The notes under the pieces: generated by a model
Seen by the model: only the letters and a program-made list of their open reading frames with translations
Database searches by the model: none
Told to the model about the DNA's origin: nothing
Source of the DNA: an uncultured Desulfovibrio sp.
GTDB lineage: Bacteria; Desulfobacterota; Desulfovibrionia; Desulfovibrionales; Desulfovibrionaceae
Direction of reading: 5' to 3'
NCBI GenBank assembly: GCA_913060505.1
Contig: CAJXRQ010000003.1
Coordinates: 1-64,000, forward strand
DNA length: 64,000 nt
In this document: positions 26,977 through 36,774 of the stretch, piece after piece
Position numbering within the stretch: position 1 is the stretch's first letter
Layout: the number at the start of each line of letters is the position of its first letter
Made by a program: the position numbers and the translations under genes

Positions 26977-29172
26977 TCAGGCCCTATCCGGCAGCTCTAA
27001 TTCGAAAATGCTCCCCTGAGGCTTGTTGGGACGCACACGAACCGTGCCCTTGTGGTCGCTGACGATGGAGCGCACAATGGCCAAACCAAGCCCTGTTCCG
27101 CCCTTCTTGCGGGAGAAATAGGGTTCGAACATTCTGGAAATATCCTCTTCGGACAACCCCGGCCCGTTGTCCTGTACTGAAACATGGACGACACCCTCTT
27201 TCTTGCTGTGCCGGACCGTTATGATAACTTCCCCGTCCTGCCGGCCTTCAAGGGCCTCGACCGCGTTGGTGAAGAGGTTGATAAACACCTTTCGCAAGCC
27301 CTCGTGGTCAAAAACCATTTGCTCCACAGGCGTTTCAATGCGCAAATCCCAGACAATGTTCCGATGTGCGGTGCGGAACATGGTCACCACTTCTTCCATG
27401 AGCGGCACAAGGTAATCTGTCCGGAATTGGGCCTCGGGAATCTTGGCATAGGCCGAAAATTCCGAAACCATGCGCTGCATGCGCTCTACCTGACGGACGA
27501 TAAGGTCCGTGCATTCATTAAACACCTGCTCGTCCACGGACTCACCATAACGACGCTGAAGTCGTTGGGCCGAAAGCTTGATAGGGGTGAGCGGATTCTT
27601 GATTTCATGGGCGATGCGCCGGGCAACTTCCCGCCACGCGGCCAACCGCTGGATCTTCTCCAGCTCCGTAATATCTTCCATCACGACCACGGTACCGGTC
27701 TTGCCCATCTCGGCCCCGCCAAGGCTCACGATGTTGACCAGAACCTTGATGACCTTGTCGCGCACAGGTAGATCCACCTGCCGAGACCAGACCGAAGCAG
27801 GGCTGTCCTTGAGCCGGGAAAAGGCATCGTTCAACAGGTCGGCGAACTCGCCGGAAAGCAGGGAATGTGGTTTTTTGCCGATAAGAAATGATGACGGTAC
27901 GCTGAGGATACGCTCGGCGGCTTTGTTCACGGTGCCGATTCGTCCGGCATCGTCCATGGAGATCACGCCGGAAGTGATGTTGTCCAGCACAGCCTCAATA
28001 TACGAGCCGCGGCGTTCCAACTCCTGATTCTGCTGTGCAAGACGCCCCTGCGCCCGCTGCTTGCTTTCCTGACTGGCTTCCAAATCTTCAGCCATAAGGT
28101 TGAAGGATTCCACCAAAAAGCCCAGTTCATCATCCGAGGGGTCTTCAAGACGAACCGTAAGGTCTCCCTGGGCAATTCGTTCGGTTCCCGCAGCCAGAGC
28201 CTGCACGGGCGCGGAAATTTCCTTGGCCAGCCGAAATCCGAACCAGATGGCTCCAAGGATGATCAACATGGTCATGACCCCGAGAGTAAGATACAAGGTC
28301 ATCTTCCATGGATATTTTAATGTCTTCAACTTCTTGTATTCATCAAGACCACGAACGATCTGGTCCAGCCGGTGCAGGACTCCCCGCCCGGCGGTTTCGC
28401 CAAGGACCAGAAAACCGGACCGGGCGTTGTCCACGGGCGTGACTCCCACAATCAGGTCGCTGCTGGGCCGCGCAAGAATGGAGGACCATGGGCGCGGTTT
28501 TTTCTTGAGGCTGTCCCAATCGACCTTTGCCACGATTTCGGGCCAGGTCTTTTCCCATTGAGCGGCGGAATGCGTGTTCTGAAACTTCCCGTCCGGGGTC
28601 ACAACACCCACCAGACTGAGATTGTATTCGGTATACTTGTTTCCGAGGAAACGATTCATGCCTTTGCCGCCCCAACGGTATTGGCGCTCCTTGATCTCAT
28701 CGATCATGTTCTTTCCGCGCCGTTCCAACCGCTCCTGCATGGAACCGTAAAACGCTCGCCCCAGTTCAAGAGCCTGTTCCATGGATTCTTCCACCTGGCC
28801 CTTGAACCAGTAATCCACGGAAGTCTGCACGAATTTCACACTGACCATGAACATGAGCATGGTGGGAATAAGGGAAAGGGAGATGAATGCCAGAACCAGC
28901 CGGGTACGCAGCCGGGAACCCAGCACCTTGCGGCGCCGTTCCAGCAGCAGCTTGACACTGTTACGGGCTACAATGAAAAAAACCAGCAACAACAAAATGA
29001 AGTTGAGGTTCAGCAGGCCGAGAAAAAGATAGGAATTGCCGCCCAGATACTTGAGTTCCACCCAAGTGAGCACCCCGATGAGAGCAAAACAGACGACTGC
29101 GGCGATAAGTTCCCGTCTGCGCCGTTTGTGCTCACGCTTGTCCGAGGTGCCTATCTGGAGATATTCGGGCAT
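26977..29172 (-). CDS. NtrY-like membrane sensor histidine kinase
   Basis: A 731-residue kinase. Three helices in the first 115 residues (including FLGLLNLNFILLLLVFFIVA), an extracytoplasmic region at about 120-300, a fourth helix at 303-323, HAMP, PAS (about 385-490), HisKA with phospho-His in RRIAHEIKNPLTPIKLSAQR, and HATPase (DNGPGLSEEDI, KKGGTGLGLAIV). Architecture and PTRI-type sequence match NtrY. The usual partner ntrX does not follow; a DUF4390 gene precedes it by 3 bp. Its response regulator must lie elsewhere. Confidence 0.87.
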   Translation of the reverse strand: MPEYLQIGTSDKREHKRRRRELIAAVVCFALIGVLTWVELKYLGGNSYLFLGLLNLNFILLLLVFFIVARNSVKLLLERRRKVLGSRLRTRLVLAFISLSLIPTMLMFMVSVKFVQTSVDYWFKGQVEESMEQALELGRAFYGSMQERLERRGKNMIDEIKERQYRWGGKGMNRFLGNKYTEYNLSLVGVVTPDGKFQNTHSAAQWEKTWPEIVAKVDWDSLKKKPRPWSSILARPSSDLIVGVTPVDNARSGFLVLGETAGRGVLHRLDQIVRGLDEYKKLKTLKYPWKMTLYLTLGVMTMLIILGAIWFGFRLAKEISAPVQALAAGTERIAQGDLTVRLEDPSDDELGFLVESFNLMAEDLEASQESKQRAQGRLAQQNQELERRGSYIEAVLDNITSGVISMDDAGRIGTVNKAAERILSVPSSFLIGKKPHSLLSGEFADLLNDAFSRLKDSPASVWSRQVDLPVRDKVIKVLVNIVSLGGAEMGKTGTVVVMEDITELEKIQRLAAWREVARRIAHEIKNPLTPIKLSAQRLQRRYGESVDEQVFNECTDLIVRQVERMQRMVSEFSAYAKIPEAQFRTDYLVPLMEEVVTMFRTAHRNIVWDLRIETPVEQMVFDHEGLRKVFINLFTNAVEALEGRQDGEVIITVRHSKKEGVVHVSVQDNGPGLSEEDISRMFEPYFSRKKGGTGLGLAIVRSIVSDHKGTVRVRPNKPQGSIFELELPDRA

Positions 29173-29175
29173 GAA

Positions 29176-29796
29176 CTAGTACCGGAACTCCAATGCGTAG
29201 GTAGTTGAGGGGCCCTTGTTCCAGCTCCAGAAGAAAAGCGTTTTCTTGCCCCATTCCGGCACCTTGGTCTGATGCATGCTGACGGCCATGTCCAAATTAT
29301 ACAGGGAGCCTCGCTGCAACAGAGTCCAACGTCCAAGAGGCATACGCACCGCAGTCCATGCGGCACGGAGCAAGGGAGCAAGTTCATCCCCCCGCAATTC
29401 CTGTCCGTCCTGACCGTTGCGGATTACGAATTGGCCGGCAAGGGAATCATAATCCAGATTCCACGTGTATCGTTCCTGTCTGAGCGGGGTGTCGAACCAG
29501 TAGGGCCGAACGCGAGACAGGGATGCCCGGCAACTCACTTGCCGCGACACGCCCCCCTTGAGAGCGGCGGCGACCTCGCTCACCCCTTGCAGGTCAATTC
29601 CCAGACGAACCTGTAATTCTTCGCCAGCATGATCGATAGCCGGCTGCCGGAATGTCAGGGTCTGGGTACGGGAAGCCCCGGCCAAGCCGGCGGCAAACAA
29701 AACCATGGTAAAAAGGACGCAAAGTCCGACAGCACACAAGGCCAAACGTTGCGAGGCGGCCAGGACAGGACGCATTGAAAAACGAGTCTTAGTCAT
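29176..29796 (-). CDS. DUF4390 family exported protein
   Basis: A 206-residue protein with an N-terminal membrane or signal segment (LALCAVGLCVLFTMVLFAAG, about 18-40) and a beta-rich periplasmic part with SCRASLSRVRPYWFDTPLRQ and FSW-type aromatic strands near the end. DUF4390 genes commonly sit just before ntrY-type kinases, as here. This placement suggests a periplasmic accessory of the sensor, which is inference. The start is set at the ATG near the signal peptide; an upstream in-frame start would add 30 residues. Confidence 0.75.
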   Translation of the reverse strand: MTKTRFSMRPVLAASQRLALCAVGLCVLFTMVLFAAGLAGASRTQTLTFRQPAIDHAGEELQVRLGIDLQGVSEVAAALKGGVSRQVSCRASLSRVRPYWFDTPLRQERYTWNLDYDSLAGQFVIRNGQDGQELRGDELAPLLRAAWTAVRMPLGRWTLLQRGSLYNLDMAVSMHQTKVPEWGKKTLFFWSWNKGPSTTYALEFRY

Positions 29797-29976
29797 TATG
29801 TCGCCGAATGTAACAGCCAGAGGCTGAAAGGACAAGAGCGCCTGGCAAAACAGGACGCTCTTTGTTTCAAAGCCCCTACAAGGCACTTCCCGGTATCACC
29901 ACGGGGACTCATCACATTTTTCACCTGATAATATCGATAACTTTTCGATAGCATTAGGTGTCTTGATATCATTATA

Positions 29977-30570
29977 TTACAAATAATTAAATATCCCATT
30001 TTTTGCATCTACCCATTGTGTTGCACAGAGGACTCCCGGTACTCCCTCGCGAGCGTCAATGCTACGGGCTTCACCCAGTTTATCCTGATATGCGCCCCAG
30101 AATGAATCGGCGAGAGCCGTCGACCCGGTCAGGGGATAGGCAAGCATGGCGGCCAGACGTGCGGAAAGGGTTTCGGACAGCAGTGGATCATAACGCTTGG
30201 GATTGTCTTCCCGGCAAACATAGGCCAGCATGAGCGGCGCAGGTTCGTCGCAGAGCACAACCTGTCCCTGAATTTCCCAATTGGATACTTCCGTACCGTC
30301 CGTCCCGGCCACACGCACCACTCGCAGGCAATCCGTGGGTAAAACGTACTGATGCTCCCAGCGCCACTTGGGAGCGTGTACCGATGCAGCCAGCTCGGCC
30401 TGCGCCATGCAGCAATTCCATGGATGCGCACGCAGTACGGCATCCCGCGAGGCAGGCCAACGCCGGTTGCACAGTCGTGCGCCCTTGCTCTCATCTCCGA
30501 GCGACATGATGGGATCCTCACCCAAATCCTGCAACGCGTTGTTGCATATCTCGATAACACTGTCTGCCAT
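29977..30570 (-). CDS. T7-type tail tubular protein A (Gp11-like), isolated phage gene
   Basis: A 197-residue protein, MADSVIEICNNALQDLGEDP onward, with RDAVLRAHPWNCCMAQAEL and YVLPTDCLRVVRV and later SARLAAMLAYPLTGS. This is the recognisable pattern of the podovirus tail tube protein that attaches to the portal/adaptor. It is intact, with a strong CAAGGAGCAATC site before 30570. No other phage gene touches it: a DUF4390 gene lies on one side, an HD-GYP gene on the other. The related portal and capsid genes are 18 kb away at 48-56 kb. Confidence 0.8.
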   Translation of the reverse strand: MADSVIEICNNALQDLGEDPIMSLGDESKGARLCNRRWPASRDAVLRAHPWNCCMAQAELAASVHAPKWRWEHQYVLPTDCLRVVRVAGTDGTEVSNWEIQGQVVLCDEPAPLMLAYVCREDNPKRYDPLLSETLSARLAAMLAYPLTGSTALADSFWGAYQDKLGEARSIDAREGVPGVLCATQWVDAKNGIFNYL

Positions 30571-30831
30571 GATTGCTCCTTGGTTGTCCGTTGCACCCGA
30601 AAACAGGGCGTTGACAAGTATACCCCGGCCGGGCCGACGAGGACGCAAACGGAAAACAAAAGGATACGGACAGGAAAAACAAACTGCTTGACTGCATTTT
30701 CCTTTTCAAGCCAACAACCGGAACCTCGCCCTCACACAAGGCTTCCTCCGTAAAAATATTTGATTTTTGCGACCATTCCCTCTTATACTTTGTAAAGCTG
30801 TACATTCAGCCAACACGGTGGGGAGCCCGTC

Positions 30832-32103
30832 ATGGCAAAAATGAACATTCCTGAATACAGGATTACCGTGGACCGCCTTCGTCCCGGCGTATTCATACGC
30901 CTGGAAAAGACGGGGTGGTTTTCCCATCCCTTTCTGTTCAGCAGCTTCAAAATCAAGGATCAGAACCAGATCGACATCCTCAGACAACTGGGGGTGGATC
31001 AGGTGTTGTGCGTCCCGGAAAAAAGCGATGTCCTGCCCGGCCCTCAGGAAGAAAAAACCGCCGAACCGCCACGGCAATCCGAGGAAACGCAACACGTTCT
31101 GGACGAAATGTGGAAGCTCAAACGGGAGCGAACCCGGCGTCTGGAAGAAAAAAAGCAACGGATGGCAGAATGTGAAAACCGCTATTCCGAATCTGTCAGG
31201 GATGTCACGAACATCATGAAAGGCATGATGCGCGGCGATGAAGCATCCGTACTGGCCGCCCGGGATTTCGTGCACAGGCTGACACGCCATTTTCTGGAAG
31301 ACCGGGAGTCCACACTCCATCTCATGAACGTGCTGCCCCGTGTGGAACAGGTCTATTCCCACTCGCTCAACGTGGCCATTCTGTCCATGATGGCAGGCCG
31401 CGAAGCCGGATTCTCCGAAGCCGACATGGAGCGACTGGGCATGGGAGCACTTTTCCATGACATCGGCAAGACACACATGGAAAAGAAACTGTTGCGCAAA
31501 AAAGGCCCTTTAACCGGTCCGGAACGCGAACTGTTGGAGAAACATCCTGAATTCGGAGCGGAAATCCTCTCCCGGATTCCGGCCTTCCCTGCCGAGGCTA
31601 TTCCCGCCGTGGCCCAGCATCATGAACAGGCGGACGGCTCCGGTTATCCCGAAGCCCTGCAAGCCGAACAGACAGACCGGTTGGCCCGCATGGTCAACAT
31701 CGCCAACACCTACGACAACCTGTGCAACAGCACGGATTCCGAGGAAAGCCTGACCCCGTATCTGGCTCTTTCCTACATGTTCGGGCAGGGCAACACCCTG
31801 TATGACATGGAACTGCTGACCTCGTTCATCCGCTGCCTTGGAGTCTATCCTCCCGGCACGGTAGTCCAGCTCACCAACGGCACAATCGGCATGGTCATGT
31901 CCGTGAACCCGACCAACCAGTTGCGGCCCAGCGTGGTCCTTTATGATTCGGAAATCCCCAAAAAAGAAGCGCTCATCGTGGAACTGGCCGACGAGGCCGA
32001 GTTGCAGGTGGAAAAAAGTATTCGGCTCTCGCACCTGCCGCCGGAGATTTTCGAATATCTCAACCCCCGTTCCCGCATAACCTACTACGTGGACCCGGAC
32101 TGA
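30832..32103 (+). CDS. HD-GYP cyclic-di-GMP phosphodiesterase
   Basis: A 423-residue cytoplasmic protein. An N-terminal DUF3391-like region (about 8-75), a charged linker (KRERTRRLEEKKQR), then HD-GYP at about 150-330 with metal ligands in HSLNVAILS, FHDIGKTHM and HHEQADGSGYPEAL. All key residues are present, so it is likely active in degrading cyclic-di-GMP. A C-terminal beta-rich part (PGTVVQLTNGTIGMVMSVN) is usual for this subgroup. Preceded by AT-rich promoter-like sequence; it converges with the second hybrid kinase. Confidence 0.92.
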   Translation: MAKMNIPEYRITVDRLRPGVFIRLEKTGWFSHPFLFSSFKIKDQNQIDILRQLGVDQVLCVPEKSDVLPGPQEEKTAEPPRQSEETQHVLDEMWKLKRERTRRLEEKKQRMAECENRYSESVRDVTNIMKGMMRGDEASVLAARDFVHRLTRHFLEDRESTLHLMNVLPRVEQVYSHSLNVAILSMMAGREAGFSEADMERLGMGALFHDIGKTHMEKKLLRKKGPLTGPERELLEKHPEFGAEILSRIPAFPAEAIPAVAQHHEQADGSGYPEALQAEQTDRLARMVNIANTYDNLCNSTDSEESLTPYLALSYMFGQGNTLYDMELLTSFIRCLGVYPPGTVVQLTNGTIGMVMSVNPTNQLRPSVVLYDSEIPKKEALIVELADEAELQVEKSIRLSHLPPEIFEYLNPRSRITYYVDPD

Positions 32104-32119
32104 TCCGCAGCAACGATTG

Positions 32120-34255
32120 CTAGCCGATAAGACCGGCGTCATTTTCCCCCAACATGCGTCCGAGGCACTCCATAAGTTCGTGCTTGAGGATTGGCTTCAT
32201 GATGAAGTCGCCAATGCCCACTTCCTGCAAACGCTCGTAGGAAAGGGCCTCACTGAACCCCGTGCACAGGACAATCGGCTGGTCCGGACGTACGCGCAAT
32301 ATTTCGCGGGAAAGTTCCATTCCCGTCATGTTGGGCATGGATTGGTCCGTGATGACAAGGTCGAAATCATGAGCCCTGTGTCTAAATGCTTCCAGAGCCT
32401 CGATGCTGCTGGTTCGGGTAACGACCTCGAAACCAAAGGACTCCAGCATGTCGCGTCCGATATCCACCAGAGCTTTCTCGTCGTCCACGAAAAGAATACG
32501 CCCACGAGTGAACACCAATTGCGGGGAAGCTACGGCTTCGGGACGGGCCAGATCCGGGGTGCGCGGAAGATAGACGGAAAAACTCGCGCCCTGCCCCGGC
32601 TCGCTCTCCACATGCACATGTCCACCATGCTTGCGCACGATGCCGTGCACCATGGAAAGCCCCATGCCTGTGCCCTCCCCCAACTTCTTGGTGGTAAAAA
32701 ACGGGTCGAAAATTCGATCCAGCACGTCCGGGGACATGCCGTGCCCGGTATCGCAGACCCGCAAGCGCACAAACCAGTCGGGACGCCCAAGATCGCCGGG
32801 AAGGATCGTCCTGTCCGATTCGTCTGCGTCGGCAACCTCCACATCCAGCCGTCCACCATGGTCACGCATGGCGTGAGCCGCGTTGGTGCACAGGTTCAGG
32901 ATGATCTGATGCATCTGGGTGGGGTCGGCCATGACCCTGTCGTCATCGGCATCAATGCGCACATCGATCTCCACGTTGGCAGGGATACTGGAACGCAAAA
33001 GTTTGAGCGCTTCCTTGACCAGGGGGACCAGATTCATGGGCTGACGCTCCTGTGGTCCCTGACGCGAAAAATTCAGAATCTGGGTTACGAGATCCCTGGC
33101 CCGTGCCCCGGCGGACATGATCTCCGACACGCGACGGTCCAGTACGCTCCCCCCATCGGCCGCATTGTGGATGATTTCCGCATAGCCCATGATAACACCG
33201 AGAATATTGTTGAAGTCATGGGCGATGCCGCCGGCCAACGTTCCGAGTGCTTCCATCTTCTGGGCAAGACGCAACTGTTCTTCCAGCTCCTTGCGCTCGG
33301 TAATATCCACGAAATACCCACGAATTTCGTCGAGCCGTCCCTCACGGCTCACGCCGTCCAGCGTGACCAGCAAATGCATCCGCCCACTTTTGCCGCGAAA
33401 ACCCAGCTCGAAATTCCTGACCCTGCCGGCATGTTCCAATTCCTCGCGCAGGGCTGGGCCACCTTTCAAAGCACCCCAGAGATCGAACACATTTTCCCCT
33501 TCGACTTTACAGGAATCGGAAAACCCGAACATCTCGGCAAAAGCGGTGTTGCAATCCAGAATCAATCCGTCCCCATCCGCAACGAAGTTGCCGGTAATAT
33601 CCTTGTCGAACAGCAGACGATACCGTTCCTCGCTGGCCTCAAGCTGTTGGAGAACCACCGCCCGTTTGGAAATATCGCGCATGAGGCGCTGATTGGCCCT
33701 GTTCAACTCGGCAGTGCGGCTGTCCACAATATGGGTAAGCCGTTCGTTGAATTCGGAAAGCTGCAGATGCAACCGCCATTTGTGGCATAGTGAACTCGCC
33801 AGTTGCCGAAGCTCCTGAGAGCGAAACGGCTTCTGCAAATACAGCAGCTTCTCGGGAGGAGGAACCCGGCGATTCAGCTCGGACAGCGGAACATCGCCCG
33901 AGGACGAAAGCATGACGATCTCCACGTTGGGATCAACACCACGCAACCGGGCTGCCGCTTCCACGCCATCCATGTCCTTTTGACGCATATCGACAAGGGC
34001 CACCGCAAACGGTTCTTCGCGGCCAATGGCCAGAGCGGCCTCGCGCAATGCATCTCTGGCATCACTGTGTCCGTGGACCTGAAAGACCGGCTGATCATGG
34101 CGGTCTTTGCTCACGGCACCGGCCTTGTCGTCAAACAAGGCTTCCAACGCGGAGGCATCTTCCCGCTCAAAACAGAGAATGTCCCGATAATGGGTCAGCA
34201 TCTCCGTATCCGGGTCTATGGCGAGAATGCGGAATCCGGAAGAATGTTCAGTCAT
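32120..34255 (-). CDS. Hybrid sensor kinase with receivers at both ends
   Basis: A 711-residue cytoplasmic kinase. Order: N-terminal REC (about 10-165; phospho-Asp in [13 protein letters not shown], but ID instead of the usual DD at the acidic pocket), coiled coil, PAS (about 235-350), HisKA with phospho-His in [17 protein letters not shown], HATPase ([22 protein letters not shown]), C-terminal REC ([24 protein letters not shown]). The HDFNN subtype is common in deltaproteobacteria. Input through the first REC suggests it is itself controlled by another kinase. Confidence 0.9.
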   Translation of the reverse strand: MTEHSSGFRILAIDPDTEMLTHYRDILCFEREDASALEALFDDKAGAVSKDRHDQPVFQVHGHSDARDALREAALAIGREEPFAVALVDMRQKDMDGVEAAARLRGVDPNVEIVMLSSSGDVPLSELNRRVPPPEKLLYLQKPFRSQELRQLASSLCHKWRLHLQLSEFNERLTHIVDSRTAELNRANQRLMRDISKRAVVLQQLEASEERYRLLFDKDITGNFVADGDGLILDCNTAFAEMFGFSDSCKVEGENVFDLWGALKGGPALREELEHAGRVRNFELGFRGKSGRMHLLVTLDGVSREGRLDEIRGYFVDITERKELEEQLRLAQKMEALGTLAGGIAHDFNNILGVIMGYAEIIHNAADGGSVLDRRVSEIMSAGARARDLVTQILNFSRQGPQERQPMNLVPLVKEALKLLRSSIPANVEIDVRIDADDDRVMADPTQMHQIILNLCTNAAHAMRDHGGRLDVEVADADESDRTILPGDLGRPDWFVRLRVCDTGHGMSPDVLDRIFDPFFTTKKLGEGTGMGLSMVHGIVRKHGGHVHVESEPGQGASFSVYLPRTPDLARPEAVASPQLVFTRGRILFVDDEKALVDIGRDMLESFGFEVVTRTSSIEALEAFRHRAHDFDLVITDQSMPNMTGMELSREILRVRPDQPIVLCTGFSEALSYERLQEVGIGDFIMKPILKHELMECLGRMLGENDAGLIG

Positions 34256-34358
34256 TGCAAGCGCACTCCGGGTTCGGGGCAAAGCCGGACAAATCAAAGG
34301 GCATATGGCATTGCAGTATAGTGTATGGGGCGGCAAATGGAAAGGCCCAAACCGTTAA

Positions 34359-34381
34359 CGGCCGGGGCAATGCCCCGGCCG
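34359..34381 (-). terminator. Hairpin ending the tad operon
   Basis: CGGCCGGGGCA / TGCCCCGGCCG: an 11-base perfect stem with a one-base loop, 47 bp after the stop of the last tad-operon gene. The T tract is short (TTAACGGTTT), so termination may be partial. Confidence 0.65.
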
Positions 34382-34427
34382 TGCCATAACGGAGAGTTTC
34401 GGATTCTGTTTACTGCTGTCCTCTCCA

Positions 34428-35792
34428 CTATTGCCTTTCAATACGGATGCCCGAGTCGAGCCGCATGACCATGCCCCGGTCCAGGCCACAGGATTCGAGA
34501 ATCTTCGGCCGCTGCTTTCTGGCCTCGAGCTTGGAAGCGAACCTCCCGACAACGACCCGATGCCACCGGCCGCGATCGCCTAGGTCCACCTCGTTGATCC
34601 ATGTGGAAAAACCCTGCTTCTCCAATTCACTGCAATGACGGTTTGCCCGGCTCAAATCCTGCCATGAACTGACATGGATACCATATGCCGCTTCTATACG
34701 TTCCCCTGCCGCCTTTGTAGCCGTGGGCTGAACGGGGCTTTCCGGCTTCAGGTCTCGTTCCTGAATGGCCGGAGGCGCTACCGCCGCACGGGGCAAGGCC
34801 GCGGACGCCTTGACGACGTCCGCAACCCTGCCGGCAGCCTGTCCCGCGGAAGGGAAAGATTCCGGGGACAGTTGGTTCGGGGTTGAACCCATACTGTTGT
34901 AAGTAAAACGGGAAGCCATGCGGGCGCGCTTCAGATTTTCCGCAGCCACAGTGTAGTAAGAGGGAGAAAGTTCCAGAGCGCGCTCAAAATAGGGAATGGC
35001 TTCCCGAGGCTGGCCACCGGAAAGCAGCACATACCCTAAATTATTATAGGCCTTGAACTCGCCGCCGCCGTAGCGGAACGCCTCCAATGCCTCGTCACGC
35101 CTGTTCATGCGCGTCAATGCCAGCCCGAGGTTGTTGTAGGTGCGAGGGCTTGCGCCGCCCTTTTGCAAGGCTTGCGACAGGGAAAACGCCGCCTGCTCAA
35201 AATTCTTGCGGGCAATCTCCACCACGCCGAGATTGTTCAGGATAGCTGCGGAGTCCTTGCCGTCATGCAGGGTAAGGGCCTTGTTGAAGGATTCGGACGC
35301 GCGATCATATTCGCCACGGCGGTCATACAGAATCCCAAGATAGTTATGGGCCTTCCACAAGGAAGAATCCCCGGCCACGGCCACCGACAGATGTGATTCG
35401 GCTTCGTCGAACAGACCGGCCCGGAAGTAGATGGTCCCGGCGCCCTGATTGGCGCGGGCATGCTCCGAATGTTGCTTGAGCACGGCCAAAAACTCGTTCA
35501 GGGCCAGTTCATCCTGTCCCTTGACGGTCAGCAGTTCGCCCTTGAGCACTCTGATTTCGATGTTCCCGGGCTGTTTTTCCTGAGCCTTGCCCAGATGCAC
35601 GAAAGCCATCTCATGATTCCCGCGTTCGGAATATCCCTTGGCGATCTTCAAATGCTTTTCCGCATCAAGGTTCAACTCCGTGTCCTTGCCGTAGGCAAAT
35701 TCCTTGAAGTTGTCGTTCACATTTCTGGATACACAGCCGGGCAGCAATGCAACCAGAGCCAGAAACAAAACGGCACGATTCAGATTCCTCAT
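34428..35792 (-). CDS. TPR lipoprotein with SPOR domain (TadD-like)
   Basis: A 454-residue lipoprotein (LVALLPGC, Cys at residue 20). Residues about 40-300 hold seven or more TPR units (for example KAHNYLGILYDRRGEYDRAS, AYNNLGYVLLSGGQPREAIP), then a Pro/Ala-rich linker and a C-terminal SPOR domain (about 370-450, YGIHVSSWQDLSRANRHC) that binds denuded murein. TadD pilotin-like proteins help assemble the Flp secretin in the outer membrane; the SPOR fusion would place it at septal murein. Last gene of the tad operon. Confidence 0.85.
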   Translation of the reverse strand: MRNLNRAVLFLALVALLPGCVSRNVNDNFKEFAYGKDTELNLDAEKHLKIAKGYSERGNHEMAFVHLGKAQEKQPGNIEIRVLKGELLTVKGQDELALNEFLAVLKQHSEHARANQGAGTIYFRAGLFDEAESHLSVAVAGDSSLWKAHNYLGILYDRRGEYDRASESFNKALTLHDGKDSAAILNNLGVVEIARKNFEQAAFSLSQALQKGGASPRTYNNLGLALTRMNRRDEALEAFRYGGGEFKAYNNLGYVLLSGGQPREAIPYFERALELSPSYYTVAAENLKRARMASRFTYNSMGSTPNQLSPESFPSAGQAAGRVADVVKASAALPRAAVAPPAIQERDLKPESPVQPTATKAAGERIEAAYGIHVSSWQDLSRANRHCSELEKQGFSTWINEVDLGDRGRWHRVVVGRFASKLEARKQRPKILESCGLDRGMVMRLDSGIRIERQ

Positions 35793-35810
35793 GACTCCCC
35801 TCCTCGCCGC

Positions 35811-36764
35811 CTAATTGGGCAGCACTTCAAAAACATCGCCGAGCATGATGATCGCCGGTCCCATAATGGTGGCGAACAATGCAGGCAGGATGAACAGGAT
35901 AAGCGGCAGCATGAGCTTGACCGGCAGCTTGGCTGCGGCCTCTTCGGCCTTTTGCTGGCGCTTCTTGCGCATGGAATCCGAATAGACCCGCAGGGTCCGG
36001 CCCACGCTGATGCCGAAAATATCTGCCTGAATCAGCAACGTGACCAGACTGTTGAGGTCGTCCAACCCAACCCGGCGCGACAAGGCCCGCAAGGCGTCCG
36101 CCCGCTTCTTGCCCGCACGCAGTTCAAGAGTCAGCAAATAGAATTCCTCGCTGATCTCGGGGCCGGAAAGCTTCATTTCCTCACATACACGGGTAATGGC
36201 CTGATCCAGTCCCATGCCGGATTCCACACAGACGACGAGCAGATCCAGCGCATCGGGCAACGCATTGGTCACACTGGTCTGGCGCTTCTTGAGCCGACTT
36301 GAAAGCCACAGATCCGGGGCATACATGCCCACGGCCAACGCTCCGGCCCCGGAAAACAATGTTGCCCCAAGGCTCATGTCCTCAAACAGCATCATGCGCG
36401 CTCCCATGAACAATCCAAGAGAAAGCAAAGCCGTTCCTGCCTTGGCGCCCTGAAACACCCTATACGCCTCGGGCTTGCGGATTCCGGCCTGTACCAGCTT
36501 GAGGCGCGAGGCGTTTTCCCGTTCCTCTTCCTTGGGAGCCACGCGAGAGCCAAGCCTGTCAAACAGACGGGCAAGGGAACGTCCGGCGTCACGCATCGCC
36601 TGCCCGAAGGCCGTTCCCCGTTCGCCACGGCTTCCATGCACACGGTCGCGGATGCGTTCCACGTTGCCCGCGCCCGAGAAGAAGCCGAGCACGCCATAAA
36701 CGCCCAAAAGCACGGAGACAAATCCCAGCCCGGCGGCGATCATCGGAAACAGATTCTCGTTCAT
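35811..36764 (-). CDS. tadC: Flp pilus inner-membrane platform protein TadC
   Basis: A 317-residue member of the GspF/TadC family. Helices at the N-terminus, about 105-155, and two at the C-terminus (LMLPLILFILPALFATIMGP). Motifs LPDALDLLVVCVESGMGLDQ and ELRAGKKRADALRALSRR define the family. It pairs with TadB to form the platform on which the TadA ATPase drives Flp assembly. It lies 10 bp after tadB. Confidence 0.92.
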   Translation of the reverse strand: MNENLFPMIAAGLGFVSVLLGVYGVLGFFSGAGNVERIRDRVHGSRGERGTAFGQAMRDAGRSLARLFDRLGSRVAPKEEERENASRLKLVQAGIRKPEAYRVFQGAKAGTALLSLGLFMGARMMLFEDMSLGATLFSGAGALAVGMYAPDLWLSSRLKKRQTSVTNALPDALDLLVVCVESGMGLDQAITRVCEEMKLSGPEISEEFYLLTLELRAGKKRADALRALSRRVGLDDLNSLVTLLIQADIFGISVGRTLRVYSDSMRKKRQQKAEEAAAKLPVKLMLPLILFILPALFATIMGPAIIMLGDVFEVLPN

Positions 36765-36774
36765 GACAGCTCCC

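Noticed and set aside
32117-33790. A 557-codon plus-strand frame opposite the second hybrid kinase
   Set aside because: Long only because of high GC in third positions; composition is His/Gln-rich shadow type, and the kinase on the other strand is certain.
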